This document shows positions 29,482-38,778 of a stretch of 64,000 bases of DNA, piece by piece (position 1 is the first letter of the stretch; each line of letters opens with the position of its first letter). The position numbers were made by a program, and so were the translations under genes. The notes beneath the pieces are model-generated. The model did no database searches. It had not been told where the DNA came from and worked only from the letters and a program-made list of their open reading frames with translations. Origin of the DNA: Methanolobus mangrovi (GTDB lineage Archaea > Halobacteriota > Methanosarcinia > Methanosarcinales > Methanosarcinaceae); the NCBI RefSeq assembly GCF_031312535.1, contig NZ_CP133594.1:2151934-2215933 (forward strand), in the 5' to 3' direction.

Positions 29482-30315
29482 TCATTTTTTAGGTGTCATG
29501 TTCTGTGTCAGTCTGTCAAGTAGAATTGCAATGATCACAATTGCAAGACCAGCTTCAAATCCCTGACCAATATTCACTCTCTGAATGCCCACAAGTACCT
29601 GGTATCCAAGTCCACGTGCACCGATCATAGCTGCAATAACAACCATTGAAAGTGAAAGCATGATACACTGGTTAACACCTGCCATTATAGTAGGGAGTGC
29701 CACGGGTAATTCCACCTTGAAGAGCTTTTGCAACGATGTGGTGCCAAATGCGTTTGCAACTTCGCTTAGCTCTACAGGAACCTGCCTGATTCCCAGGTTC
29801 GTAAGCCGGATGGCCGGTGGCATTGCAAACACGATAGTTGCAACAAGCCCTGGGACGTTACCCAGTCCAAAGAATATCACTGCAGGGATCAGATACACAA
29901 AAGAAGGCATTGTCTGCATGAAATCAAGTGCTGGCTTGACAACATGGAACACAGTTTCATTCTTTGCAGCCAGAATACCTGTGGGGATGCCTATCAATAA
30001 AGCCACAAGTCCTGATGATAATACAAGGGCTATGGTTTCCATGGACAGTTTCCACAGGTCCATATTCTCGATGAGCAAAAATCCTATTGCAGCTCCTGCT
30101 GCAAGTTTCAGGTCCCTTCTGGAAACCAGATAAACAAATACAGTAACAATAAAGATGAATACAACAGGCGGTAGGAACAATAAAATATCCTTGAATCCAG
30201 ATATTAGCATGTCGATGAATTCACTAAAGATATCCATCAAAAAACCGAAATTATCATTCAGCCAGTAAACACCTGATTCAACAGTTTCTCCTATGGGGAG
30301 TTCAGGTAAGACCAT
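29482..30315 (-). CDS. Glycine betaine/proline-type ABC transporter permease
   Basis: About 277 residues with several membrane helices and the permease EAA-like loop LREVEL-type region (here VPVELSEVANAFGTTSLQKLF), typical of ProW/OpuAB. The start is the ATG at 30315: GGAGG at 30325-30329 (minus strand) is 9 bases upstream, whereas the earlier in-frame ATG at 30324 would sit directly on it. The gene overlaps the ATPase gene by 14 bp, indicating translational coupling. It forms the membrane channel of the importer with two copies expected. Confidence 0.92.
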   Translation of the reverse strand: MVLPELPIGETVESGVYWLNDNFGFLMDIFSEFIDMLISGFKDILLFLPPVVFIFIVTVFVYLVSRRDLKLAAGAAIGFLLIENMDLWKLSMETIALVLSSGLVALLIGIPTGILAAKNETVFHVVKPALDFMQTMPSFVYLIPAVIFFGLGNVPGLVATIVFAMPPAIRLTNLGIRQVPVELSEVANAFGTTSLQKLFKVELPVALPTIMAGVNQCIMLSLSMVVIAAMIGARGLGYQVLVGIQRVNIGQGFEAGLAIVIIAILLDRLTQNMTPKK

Positions 30316-31510
30316 TCTGATCATCCTCCTTTATTGCCAGGGCACCAAGTATACTGCCTCTGACTATAACTCCTATGAGTTTCTCATTATCATTTATCAC
30401 AGCGAGCGGGAAATTGCTGTCTGCTACCATCGGGATTATGTCCCTCACGGGTAGGTCGGGTGCAACAACCGGCACGTCTGTAACTAACACATCATGCAAT
30501 GTTTTCTTGTCCTTCACAGCCTGAACAGCATCATCAATAAGAAGTATCCCTTTGATTTTCTTATCAGCATCAACTGCGAATATGGATGAAATCCCATGTT
30601 TCTTCATGAGTTGCATGGCAACTGTAAGTCCTGCGTTGATGGATACTACAGGTTCAGGTCGTTTCATGACATTTTCTGCTGTGAGTATCTTGGTTCTATC
30701 CACACCGGCAACGAATTCTGAAACGTAATCATCCGCCGGGTTGGTAAGAATTTCCTCTGCAGTTCCTATCTGGGCAATGACCCCATCCTTCATGATTGCG
30801 ATACGGTCCCCCAGTTTGAGAGCTTCATCCAGGTCATGGGATATGAAAACAATAGTTTTTTTGAGCTTATCCTGAAGTGCAAGCAATTCATCCTGCATCT
30901 CAGACCTTATAAGTGGGTCAAGTGCACTGAATGCTTCATCCATAAGCAGGACATCGGGGTCAGTTGCAAGTGCTCTTGCAAGCCCTACTCTCTGTTGCAT
31001 ACCACCACTCAACTGTGATGTTTTGCTTGTTTCATAACCCTTCAGGCCAACCTTGGAAATAGCCTCTTCAGCCTTAGCATATCTTTCTTTTTTTGGGATG
31101 CCCTGTATCTCAAGTCCAAAGGCAACATTATCGATAACGGTCCTGTGAGGCAGAAGAGCGAAACTCTGGAAGACCATGCTCATTTTTTTTCTTCTTGCTT
31201 GCCTTAGCTCTTTATCATCCATGGTGGCAATGTCATCCCCGTCAACGAGGATATGTCCGTCACTTGGATCTATAAGGCGGTTCAGGCAGCGCAAAAGAGT
31301 TGATTTTCCCGAACCCGAGAGTCCCATGAGTACAAAAGTCTCACCTTCGTAAACATCAAAGTTCACTTTATAAAGGCCGACTGTCTGTCTGGTTCTTTCA
31401 AAAATTTCCTGCTTTGAGACTCCCTGCTCTACCAAAGAGACTGCTTTTTGTGGGGTTTTGCCAAATATCTTGACAAGATTGCGTACTTCTATCTTTTTTT
31501 GTCTATGAAT
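30302..31510 (-). CDS. Glycine betaine-type ABC transporter ATPase with CBS domains; probable ATT start
   Basis: ABC ATPase of the OpuAA/ProV type: Walker A GLSGSGKST, signature LSGGMQQRVGLARAL, Walker B VLLMDEAFSALD, then two C-terminal CBS domains (from about residue 285) which in OpuA sense ionic strength. The family's N-terminal strand (KIEVRNLVKIFGKTPQKAVSL) is encoded upstream of the first TTG (31435), and between it and an in-frame TGA there is no ATG, GTG or TTG. An ATT at 31510 lies 7 bases after a GAGG (31518-31521), and a minus-strand TATA box about 65 bases upstream fits. That start gives 402 residues, the normal length. The alternative is a sequence error. Confidence 0.85.
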   Translation of the reverse strand: MHRQKKIEVRNLVKIFGKTPQKAVSLVEQGVSKQEIFERTRQTVGLYKVNFDVYEGETFVLMGLSGSGKSTLLRCLNRLIDPSDGHILVDGDDIATMDDKELRQARRKKMSMVFQSFALLPHRTVIDNVAFGLEIQGIPKKERYAKAEEAISKVGLKGYETSKTSQLSGGMQQRVGLARALATDPDVLLMDEAFSALDPLIRSEMQDELLALQDKLKKTIVFISHDLDEALKLGDRIAIMKDGVIAQIGTAEEILTNPADDYVSEFVAGVDRTKILTAENVMKRPEPVVSINAGLTVAMQLMKKHGISSIFAVDADKKIKGILLIDDAVQAVKDKKTLHDVLVTDVPVVAPDLPVRDIIPMVADSNFPLAVINDNEKLIGVIVRGSILGALAIKEDDQNGLT

Positions 31511-31572
31511 TGTAATTCCTCAATTTAAAAAAAATGGTTAAAATTATCGTCCTTTAGTTTTGACAGGATAAC

Positions 31573-31586
31573 CTTATATAAATATG
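31573..31586 (-). promoter_or_regulatory. Candidate promoter of the betaine transporter operon
   Basis: Minus strand reads ATATTTATATAAGG. Transcription would begin about 25 bases downstream, near 31552, giving a 40-base leader that includes the GAGG before the ATT codon at 31510. Confidence 0.5.
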
Positions 31587-31738
31587 TCGTTTCATTTTTG
31601 CCAAAATAAGTTCTATTTAGTTCTTTTTTTGAAAAAGGAGTCTTAATAATATCTTTTCATATATTATTATAAAATAAGCAGGCAAGCAATAGCTAAACTA
31701 TTTTCTCACAAAAATCATTTTTTGCAAATGAAAAAGTC

Positions 31739-33208
31739 TTAATTCTCAAAAGTATTGGCCATTATAGGTTGAATCGGTATTTCATATATAAATTTAGATC
31801 CTTTTTTAACCTGGCTTTCCACCCATATTTTGCCACCATGCAGCTCTACAAAGCTTTTTACAAGAGCAAGCCCCAGCCCGGTTCCTTCATAATGACGATT
31901 AATTCCATTATCGATTTGCCTGAATGGCTGGAAAAGATGTTTCTGATTCTCCTCTGAAATACCAATGCCCGTATCCATGACTTCAATATGAATTATGTTT
32001 TCAGAATTCTGTACGGATACTTTTACAGAGCCATTATTTGAAGTGAATTTAATGGCGTTGCTCATAAGATTGTAAATTATCTGTTTGAACTTTAGCTTGT
32101 CAGCATTGATTATCTGTATTTCAGTTGCATAATTGACATCGATAGCTATTCTTTTTTTAATTGCAAGTGGAGTGATAACTCCCATCACTTCATCAATGAT
32201 CTCGGTGATTATGAACTGCTCGGGGTCAAGCTCCATTCTTCCAGCTTCGATCTTTGAAAGATCAAGGATATTATTGATGAGTTCAAGAAGATGTTTTCCG
32301 CTGACAGCTATATTTTTCAGGTATTTTTCCTGTTGTTCTGTTATCTCGCCTGCCATTCCACTGAGCATGACATCTGAAAAACCCATTATGGAATTGAGCG
32401 GAGTTCTCAGTTCATGGTTCATAGTCGCAAGAAAATCACTCTTTGCATTGCTGGCAGTTTCCGCTTCTATTCTTGCCCGGATCAACTCATCAATCTCCTT
32501 ATGATCAGTTATATCCCTGCTGATCCCAACAAGGCCTATGGAATTTCCATCAGCATCATAAAGCGGAGCCTTAACAGTTTCGAAAAATATCTCTTTGCAG
32601 GTATCATCAACACACTCCTCATATTTTAGGACCTGTCCTGACCTTATGACTTCCATATCATGATTATAGGAAAACTCTGCCTTCTCTTCCGGGAAGAGCT
32701 CATGGTCACTTTTTCCTTCGATATGTTCTGCCGGGATATTTAAAAAATCTGAAAAAGAGGGATTGCAGCCAAGATATTTTCCTTCCATATCCTTGAAAAA
32801 GACCATATCCGGGATGGAATTTAAGAGTCCTGTAAGCTTTGATGTCTTTTTATTGAGTTCCTTCTGTGTGATACGGTGTTCATGCACTTCTTTTTCCATA
32901 ATACTTGAACTTGCAATCGTGGGCATCCACTTGATTATTCCAAGTGCAATAAGGATATAACTAATGATCTCACCAAATAAATTTTCAAGTATCTCCTCGA
33001 AAATAGTGCTTTCTATATATTTCTCAATTAACCATATATCATCAAAGGCATCAACAATGTATCCAATTGACAGGAACATGAAACCTGCAACTATCATTTG
33101 CCATCCACTATTGGCAATAGCTTTGTTATTTCTCCCACCATTCCAGAGATAGAATGTTGCAATAACCAGTATTGTTGCAACAATTGATTCTTTGATCAGG
33201 TCTCCCAT
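31739..33208 (-). CDS. Membrane PAS sensor histidine kinase
   Basis: 489 residues. Three hydrophobic segments at the N-terminus (around residues 8-20, 35-55 and 82-98), a PAS domain at about 125-240 (LLNSIPDMVFFKDMEGKYLG), then a HisKA domain with MNHELRTPLNSIMGF (phosphorylated His) and a HATPase_c domain with DTGIGISEENQ and GTGLGLALVKSF. No receiver domain or response regulator lies next to it, a common situation in methanogens, where partners are encoded elsewhere. The signal is unknown. It faces the betaine transporter operon on the same strand but is separated by 228 bp with its own likely promoter and terminator. Confidence 0.9.
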   Translation of the reverse strand: MGDLIKESIVATILVIATFYLWNGGRNNKAIANSGWQMIVAGFMFLSIGYIVDAFDDIWLIEKYIESTIFEEILENLFGEIISYILIALGIIKWMPTIASSSIMEKEVHEHRITQKELNKKTSKLTGLLNSIPDMVFFKDMEGKYLGCNPSFSDFLNIPAEHIEGKSDHELFPEEKAEFSYNHDMEVIRSGQVLKYEECVDDTCKEIFFETVKAPLYDADGNSIGLVGISRDITDHKEIDELIRARIEAETASNAKSDFLATMNHELRTPLNSIMGFSDVMLSGMAGEITEQQEKYLKNIAVSGKHLLELINNILDLSKIEAGRMELDPEQFIITEIIDEVMGVITPLAIKKRIAIDVNYATEIQIINADKLKFKQIIYNLMSNAIKFTSNNGSVKVSVQNSENIIHIEVMDTGIGISEENQKHLFQPFRQIDNGINRHYEGTGLGLALVKSFVELHGGKIWVESQVKKGSKFIYEIPIQPIMANTFEN

Positions 33209-33390
33209 AAGTATTCACTTGTTTTCGCAGTCATTGTTCTCAAGGAACAGTTTTTCTTGAGGGTGTTACTATTAATAGTTTTTCAAATATGTTGGCGTTT
33301 GATACCGATTATTATTATAATAATGGGTCATGTTTATGCTTACAATCAGGCAATTAATCTCCTGATCGGTGAAATGCAATAAGTGGACTG

Positions 33391-33417
33391 TAAAAAAGAA
33401 AAATGGGAAAAGATTCC
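33391..33417 (-). terminator. Stem-loop terminator after the alkaline phosphatase gene
   Basis: Minus strand GGGAA, loop TCTT, TTCCC (plus 33404-33417), followed by ATTTTTCTTTTTT. It lies about 20 bases after the alkaline phosphatase stop codon. Confidence 0.6.
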
Positions 33418-33436
33418 CGAATATACAATTAAATTC

Positions 33437-34966
33437 TCAGATTTTCAAAGCATCCACTGCATCCTGTGGAATGAATACCTTACCATTGCCGTTGTCAGCT
33501 TTTGGTGCATAGACCACTACACCATTGAGATAAATCTCAGCGCCGCCGTCAATGTTCATCACATTCTTGTTTACAGGAAGTTCAGCAACCTTGTTGTTGT
33601 ATGTGATGATAAGGACAGGATTCTTTGTGTCCGTTGTGTCAAGTTCCCACATTCCCGGGAAAGCCTTTTCAACATCGACAAATAGTTCCACACTTACATC
33701 ATCAAGAACGAAACCGAATGCATCAGCAACATATGTTGCAAGTTCAGTGTTATCGAAAAGACCGATAGGCCTGTTTGGGCCGTATGACCAGAGAGGTACG
33801 TCATCGCCGGTATGTCCGCCTGTAGTCCATCCGATCTCATTGTCACTTTCCCCATTCATAAGAGGGTCTACAAGTTCTTCCACTGTAAGGTCAGTGTATG
33901 ATGTACCACGTTTTCCGATTGTCATCCCGCCAGTGTTATGGTCAGGGAATACGATTACCAGTGTGTGTCCGTCCTCTTCCGCAAATTCAACAGCCGCTTC
34001 TACAGCTTCGTCGAATGCAAGGAAGTCGGTTACCATGTAAACAGGGTCATTTGCATGTCCTGCCCAGTCGACCTGACTGCCTTCAACCATAAGAAAGAAT
34101 CCATCTTTGTCCTGTGAGAGCAGTTCAATTGCTTTTGTGGTCATCTCTTCAATGGTTGGCTGTTCCGGGGTGCTTTCCTCTCTTATATTTTCAGGAGACA
34201 TTGCTTTGTCTGCAAACATTCCCCATACTTTTCCTGACCCTACTTCCATCATTTCATCTTCGGTGACAACGAATTGGTATCCTTTTTCCTCAAGGACTTC
34301 AATGAGATTTTCCCCATCACCGCGAGCTTCGTAGAGGAAGTCCTCCCCGCCAGCAAAGACAACATCAACGTCTTCATAGACCATCTGTTCGATAATATCA
34401 TCATATGATTTTCTTGAATCTGTATGGGATGCAAAAGCTGCCGGGGTAGCATGTGGTATTTCAGATGTTGCTACAAGTCCTGTGGCCTTTCCTTCAAGTT
34501 TAGCACCTTCAAGGACAGTTGCAAGCGGCACATAATCTTCAGCCATTGCAGATTCATCGACTGTGTTTAACAGGGTAGCGCTATTTGGTCCAACGCTCAA
34601 AAAGCCGTTTGAAGTCTTGTATCCGGTAGCAAAAGCAGTTGCTGCAGAAGCAGAGTCTGTTATAATGGAATCAGCCATATAGGTAGAGACCATTCCAGAA
34701 ACCATGCTGTCAAGTTGAAGTTCATCTCCACTGTACCAGCGTGCCAGTGTCTGGACACTCTGTGAACATCCGTCAGGTACCATCACGATAACGTTCTTTA
34801 TCTCTCTGTTTGAATTTGAGTTGTCTGTATTTTTGTGATCGTTACCATTCCATTTATTGTCAGTATCTTTTCCAGCCATTGCAGAAGCAGCGCTTCCAAA
34901 GACCATCAATCCTACAACAATAAAAACAAACAAAATTTTTGTTCTCTTATCCATGTTATCATCCAA
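33437..34966 (-). CDS. Secreted alkaline phosphatase
   Basis: 509 residues with a signal peptide at the N-terminus (hydrophobic FVFIVVGLMVFGSAASAMA, residues about 12-30). The alkaline phosphatase core is intact: metal ligand in MVPDGCSQS, the nucleophilic serine in TDSASAATAFATGYK, VEGSQVDWAGHAND with metal ligands, FPDHNTGG and TTGGHTGDDVPLW. The enzyme would release inorganic phosphate from extracellular phosphate esters. The C-terminal 100 residues (from about 410) are not part of the catalytic core and might mediate surface retention. The gene is single; a terminator follows. Confidence 0.92.
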   Translation of the reverse strand: MDDNMDKRTKILFVFIVVGLMVFGSAASAMAGKDTDNKWNGNDHKNTDNSNSNREIKNVIVMVPDGCSQSVQTLARWYSGDELQLDSMVSGMVSTYMADSIITDSASAATAFATGYKTSNGFLSVGPNSATLLNTVDESAMAEDYVPLATVLEGAKLEGKATGLVATSEIPHATPAAFASHTDSRKSYDDIIEQMVYEDVDVVFAGGEDFLYEARGDGENLIEVLEEKGYQFVVTEDEMMEVGSGKVWGMFADKAMSPENIREESTPEQPTIEEMTTKAIELLSQDKDGFFLMVEGSQVDWAGHANDPVYMVTDFLAFDEAVEAAVEFAEEDGHTLVIVFPDHNTGGMTIGKRGTSYTDLTVEELVDPLMNGESDNEIGWTTGGHTGDDVPLWSYGPNRPIGLFDNTELATYVADAFGFVLDDVSVELFVDVEKAFPGMWELDTTDTKNPVLIITYNNKVAELPVNKNVMNIDGGAEIYLNGVVVYAPKADNGNGKVFIPQDAVDALKI

Positions 34967-35123
34967 CCTCTTTCAAGGTTTAACGATTGGACATGGGGGT
35001 CAGCTCATTTGTATTTTGTACCAATAATATATGTATGCAAATGTGTCGTTCTATTTATTGGTAGGGCTATATATTCAAAACAAATATGGTAACTCTATAG
35101 ATTCCTATAGTCATGCTACAGGT

Positions 35124-35147
35124 TAAAAAAAGAAATTGAAAAAAAGT
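35124..35147 (-). terminator. T-rich transcription end after the cofE-like gene
   Basis: On the minus strand the stop codon is followed by AACTTTTTTTCAATTTCTTTTTTTAACC (described, 28 bases with two T7 tracts), the kind of oligo-T signal that ends archaeal transcripts. It would mark the end of the folate gene run. Confidence 0.5.
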
Positions 35148-35926
35148 TATGCTTTTCTGATGTTGCTATAATACATGCACTCATCCCTGGAAAACAAAGG
35201 CATTTCAATGTCATCATCTACTATCTGGACAGGTGCACCTCTTACAAGTACAGCAGGCACGCTTTCCCCGGCTTCTCCCATTAGCAACTGGGCCGCAGAT
35301 ACAAGATTATCAGCCATTGCTTTGCGGGTGATTACCATTTCCTTTCCAAAAAGGTCCAGTGTACCCCTGGCGTCCTCAACCGGCACCATACCGGAGGTTC
35401 CAAGAGCAATGCCAACACAGCCAAGTCGAAGAGGTTGTGTACGGCTGTCACCAATAATAACTCCAATCTTGCATTTGCAGCGATCTTTTATTTCCCTGCG
35501 GATCCTTCCTGCACTTTCCTGTGCATTCTTGGGGAGAAGAACCACATAACCTTCCGGTGCATTCGAGCCATCTATTCCGGCATTGGGTGCCAGTGTTCCC
35601 TTTGTGATGGTAAGTGCAGCTCCCGGAACGCCACCGAATATCTCGTCGCATTCCTGAAGAATGAGTTCCATTTCCCGGGCGTCAAGCTGATACTCCTCTG
35701 CAAGTTTGTTCGCTTTTTCTCCGGGATCAATATCTGCAAGACAAACAAGACGCTTCTCGGATGTTGCAAGTGGTGATTCGGCAATGATGAGAACATCATT
35801 ATCCTGGAATTGCATATCCTGTTTTTCAAGTGAACCGATTATAATATCTGCAATGTTGTCGCCAGGTCTTATTAGCGGTGTTTTGATGCCGAACATCTGC
35901 AAGGATGGGAAACCTGCCTGCATCAT
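35147..35926 (-). CDS. CofE-family (COG1478) glutamate ligase, possibly acting on folate
   Basis: 259 residues matching the F420-0:gamma-glutamyl ligase family: NAGIDGSNAPEG with the metal-binding Asp, GVIIGDSRTQPLRLG in place of the usual ITDTxGRPxRxG segment, GIALGTSGM and LMGEAGESVPAVLVRG. CofE adds glutamates to coenzyme F420. Here the second metal motif is altered (DSRTQ for DTxGR), and the gene overlaps the thiC-like gene by 4 bp at the end of a folate cluster with no F420 gene near. COG1478 members have been proposed (FolC2) to replace folylpolyglutamate synthase in chlamydiae, so a folate substrate is a reasonable inference. A genuine CofE elsewhere in the genome would support it. Confidence 0.8.
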   Translation of the reverse strand: MMQAGFPSLQMFGIKTPLIRPGDNIADIIIGSLEKQDMQFQDNDVLIIAESPLATSEKRLVCLADIDPGEKANKLAEEYQLDAREMELILQECDEIFGGVPGAALTITKGTLAPNAGIDGSNAPEGYVVLLPKNAQESAGRIRREIKDRCKCKIGVIIGDSRTQPLRLGCVGIALGTSGMVPVEDARGTLDLFGKEMVITRKAMADNLVSAAQLLMGEAGESVPAVLVRGAPVQIVDDDIEMPLFSRDECMYYSNIRKA

Positions 35927-37170
35927 TCATCCCCTGAAAGGTAATTTTTCATGATCTTTATAGCGCAATAATCTCCACACATTGAACAGGGTCCTTCCTC
36001 AGGACACATCTGTGCCGGCCTGTCAGGATCAATGGCAAGTTCTGCCTGTCCTTTCCAGTCAAAAATGGCCCTCTTTCTGGCAAGCATGAGATCACTGTCA
36101 CTTAAACCGTATTTCATGGAGTCTCCGATGTGGGCTGCTATCTTAAAAGTGATAAGTCCTTCTTTTACCTGTTCAGGGTTTGGAAGTGAGAGGTGTTCTG
36201 CAGGCGTAATATAACAGAGATAATCAGCACCTGCACCACTTGCCATGCTTGCACCTACAGCTCCTGCTACATGGTCATACCCGACAGCAATATCAGTTGG
36301 CAGTGGACCGGCTACAAATAATGGGAAGTCAGCTTTTTCCTTGTACAATCTGACAGAATCCGGTATCTCTGATGCCTGGATGTGTCCGCCCATTCCGTTA
36401 ATGATCACCTGCACACCCATCTCATTTGCTCTTTTTGCAAGGGCGGCATTCGTTTCTATCTCCATTAACTGGGCAGTATCCTTCAGGTCGTGTATGCATC
36501 CACTTCTCATGGTATTGCCAAGAGAGAGTACAACATCATTTTCCCTGAGAATCTGCATGATCTCATCAAAATGTTCTATGAATGGATTCTCACAATCATT
36601 GAGAAGCATGAAACTGCTGGTAAAGGAGCCGCCTTTGGATACCATACCCATGACTCTCCCGGAGCCTTTCAGCTTTTCCAGCATTCTCCTTTCAACACAA
36701 TGGATAAGTACTGAACTTACTCCCTCTTCAACATGCTTTTTGAGGTATGAAAGGATGTCATCAAAGGTGACATTGTCCATCCCGCATTCAACAATTGTCT
36801 GGTAGATGGGAACGGTTGTGACAGGAAGTTCTGTGTTCTCAAACACCATTTTCCTGATGGCTGAGATATCTCCTCCCATGGAAAGATCTGTAATGGTCGC
36901 TGCACCATATTTCTGCGCTATCTTCACCTTTTCCATTTCGGATTCAGGGTCAATTGCAGCTGAAGATGTTCCAAGGTTCACATTGATCTTGGTGCTGGCA
37001 CCCTTTCCAATAGCAATAGGTGGACAACCTTTGCGTGTCATTATAACGAGGCTGCCGTTTGCAACTCTCTCCCTGACAAGTTCTTCTTCCATTCCCTCTG
37101 TTTTTGCAACTTTAAGCATCTCGGGTGTGAGGGTGCCATTTTTTGCATGGTCTATCTGCGTTTTTATCAT
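35923..37170 (-). CDS. ThiC-family radical SAM enzyme in the folate cluster
   Basis: 415 residues matching the short archaeal ThiC proteins: NGSLVIMTRKGCPPIAIGKG-type opening (begins VANGSLVIM), KINVNLGTSS, TDLSMGGDI, SVLIHCVERRMLE and the C-terminal CSMCGDYC cluster motif. ThiC turns aminoimidazole ribotide into the thiamine pyrimidine; the paralogue BzaF makes 5-hydroxybenzimidazole from the same substrate. The cluster spacing here is CX2CX3C, one residue shorter than the CX2CX4C of bacterial ThiC; I am not sure whether this is general in archaea. The start overlaps the metF stop and its stop overlaps the cofE-like start, each by 4 bp (ATGA type). No TPP riboswitch is visible. Confidence 0.85.
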   Translation of the reverse strand: MIKTQIDHAKNGTLTPEMLKVAKTEGMEEELVRERVANGSLVIMTRKGCPPIAIGKGASTKINVNLGTSSAAIDPESEMEKVKIAQKYGAATITDLSMGGDISAIRKMVFENTELPVTTVPIYQTIVECGMDNVTFDDILSYLKKHVEEGVSSVLIHCVERRMLEKLKGSGRVMGMVSKGGSFTSSFMLLNDCENPFIEHFDEIMQILRENDVVLSLGNTMRSGCIHDLKDTAQLMEIETNAALAKRANEMGVQVIINGMGGHIQASEIPDSVRLYKEKADFPLFVAGPLPTDIAVGYDHVAGAVGASMASGAGADYLCYITPAEHLSLPNPEQVKEGLITFKIAAHIGDSMKYGLSDSDLMLARKRAIFDWKGQAELAIDPDRPAQMCPEEGPCSMCGDYCAIKIMKNYLSGDE

Positions 37171-38051
37171 TGGTTGTTCTTCCTGATGCCAGCCATTTTT
37201 AGTATGTTTGCTGTATTATCGTGTTTACCAATTGGCATTATGTGAATTCCACGGCAGAGTTTACTTAATTCATCTATGGCTTCTGCACATATGGACATGC
37301 CTTCTTCGACAGGTTTCTCAGTTTTTTCGATCCTGTCTATAATTTCAGCAGGCACATTGATTCCAGGGATATTCTGATTCATAAAACGTGCCATATTTGC
37401 GGATTTAAGCGGAATAACTCCGGCAATTATCGGAACTTTGATGTCACCGATTGATTCCATAAAAGCTTCAAACTGTGCGATATCGTAAACAGCCTGGGTC
37501 TGAATGAAATCAAGTCCCATTTTTGTCTTTTTCCGCAGTTTCATCATCTGTGCTGTCTTCGAAGAATCAGTATTTGTAACAGCACCAACCACAAAATCAG
37601 GTGGATTACCGATCATGTTCCCTGCAAGATCGTAACCTTCCTGCATCTTTTTAATGATTGCAAGAAGCTGCACGGAGTCCAGGTCATAGACAGGCTTTGT
37701 CCGTGGATGGTCACCCTTTGTAGTATGGTCCCCTGTCATCACACAGATGTTCCTGATGCCCATTGCGTATGCCCCGAGCAGGTCGGATTGCAGTGCAAGC
37801 CTGTTCCTGTCCCTGCATGTAAGCTGCATTACTACTTCATGACCTGCATCTACCAGTGCTTTGCTAACTGCAAGTGGACTCATACGCATGACAGCCTTCT
37901 GGTTATCGGTAACATTGAGCGCATCAGCCCAGTCCCTGAGAAGTTCAGCATCATTAAGAACTCCGCTAAGGTCTGTTCCTTTCGGGGGACTGACCTCTGC
38001 TGTAATTAGAAAATCGTTTGATGTAAGTTTGTCTTTGAAGGTCCGGGACAT
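37167..38051 (-). CDS. metF: Methylenetetrahydrofolate reductase
   Basis: 294 residues from the ATG at 38051, which gives the family opening (SNDFLITAEVSPPKGTD with its catalytic Glu); frames open 16 codons earlier have no family support. NVTDNQ, QLTCRDRNR, VMTGDHTTKGDHP and the FAD-barrel pattern follow. It reduces methylene-H4F to methyl-H4F, used for methionine, and fits the short MetF of acetogens and methanogens that works with a MetV-like partner; the metV-like gene lies 108 bp upstream. Presence of H4F-specific MetF beside folD and glyA indicates tetrahydrofolate in addition to methanopterin. It is translationally coupled to the thiC-like gene. Confidence 0.9.
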   Translation of the reverse strand: MSRTFKDKLTSNDFLITAEVSPPKGTDLSGVLNDAELLRDWADALNVTDNQKAVMRMSPLAVSKALVDAGHEVVMQLTCRDRNRLALQSDLLGAYAMGIRNICVMTGDHTTKGDHPRTKPVYDLDSVQLLAIIKKMQEGYDLAGNMIGNPPDFVVGAVTNTDSSKTAQMMKLRKKTKMGLDFIQTQAVYDIAQFEAFMESIGDIKVPIIAGVIPLKSANMARFMNQNIPGINVPAEIIDRIEKTEKPVEEGMSICAEAIDELSKLCRGIHIMPIGKHDNTANILKMAGIRKNNQ

Positions 38052-38159
38052 CTTAGTGGTATATGCAGGTTTGATTTTTAAAATCATCGCAGTAGGCAAT
38101 TTAGGTTTACATTTAGCAATGAGGAATATTTTCCGGAATCAGATTCAAATTTAAAACAA

Positions 38160-38771
38160 TTATTCAATTATCTCTTCTACCGTCCATACTTTTTCCAGCA
38201 GGTCAAGCCTACCAGCCTTTTCCAGTTTCCTGAAAATAAGTTCCCAGACACAGTCCTTTTCAGGATCAACTTCACACTTCCCGTCGATAGAACCGCCGCA
38301 TGGACCGTTAAGAAGTTGTTTTGGACATTGTCCTTTTGGACAGATTCCGCCAAAATAATAGATGTTGCAATCACCACACATGGCGCAGAGTTCAGGAACC
38401 ACTTCTCCCTGCGAACGTCCCCCAAGGGACTGTGTGTTGTTCGAGGGGTAGACTGGTGTTTCTGCAAGACCGGATATGATAGATACTCCACTGCCACATG
38501 CCATGACAAGGATGGTTTTTGCATTCTTTATGGCAGGGTTCTTTTCAATAAGTGAATCAAAGGATGCCACACTACAGGCGGCACTGGGGATAACCCCGCC
38601 GACAACATGCTTTCCTGCTTCTTCCAGGTGCTGGCACATTTCGATAACTTCCGGCTCGCCGCCAAGATGTTGTTTTGCAGCACATGCATTGCAGCCTATG
38701 ACAAAAATGTCATCTTCATCTTTTAATAATTCAAGTATCTCTTCAAATGGTTTTGCAGACGAGATTATCAT
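38160..38771 (-). CDS. MetV-like methylene-H4F reductase C-terminal-domain protein
   Basis: 203 residues, rich in cysteines. Conserved blocks are VIGCNACAAKQHLGG, VMACGSGVS, and the C-terminal CAMCGDC, CPKGQCPKQLLNGPCGG and DCVWE motifs, typical of the MetV/MthfrC family that accompanies MetF in acetogens and methanogens. In acetogens the MetV zinc or Fe-S protein forms a complex with MetF; the cysteines here could hold metal or Fe-S clusters passing electrons to the MetF flavin. The gene lies 7 bp downstream of the DHPS-like gene and directly upstream of metF. Confidence 0.87.
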   Translation of the reverse strand: MIISSAKPFEEILELLKDEDDIFVIGCNACAAKQHLGGEPEVIEMCQHLEEAGKHVVGGVIPSAACSVASFDSLIEKNPAIKNAKTILVMACGSGVSIISGLAETPVYPSNNTQSLGGRSQGEVVPELCAMCGDCNIYYFGGICPKGQCPKQLLNGPCGGSIDGKCEVDPEKDCVWELIFRKLEKAGRLDLLEKVWTVEEIIE

Positions 38772-38778
38772 ATTTTCC

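Noticed and set aside
36000-37170. TPP riboswitch controlling the thiC-like gene
   Set aside because: The gene overlaps metF by 4 bp and has no leader of its own; no THI-box-like sequence is visible.
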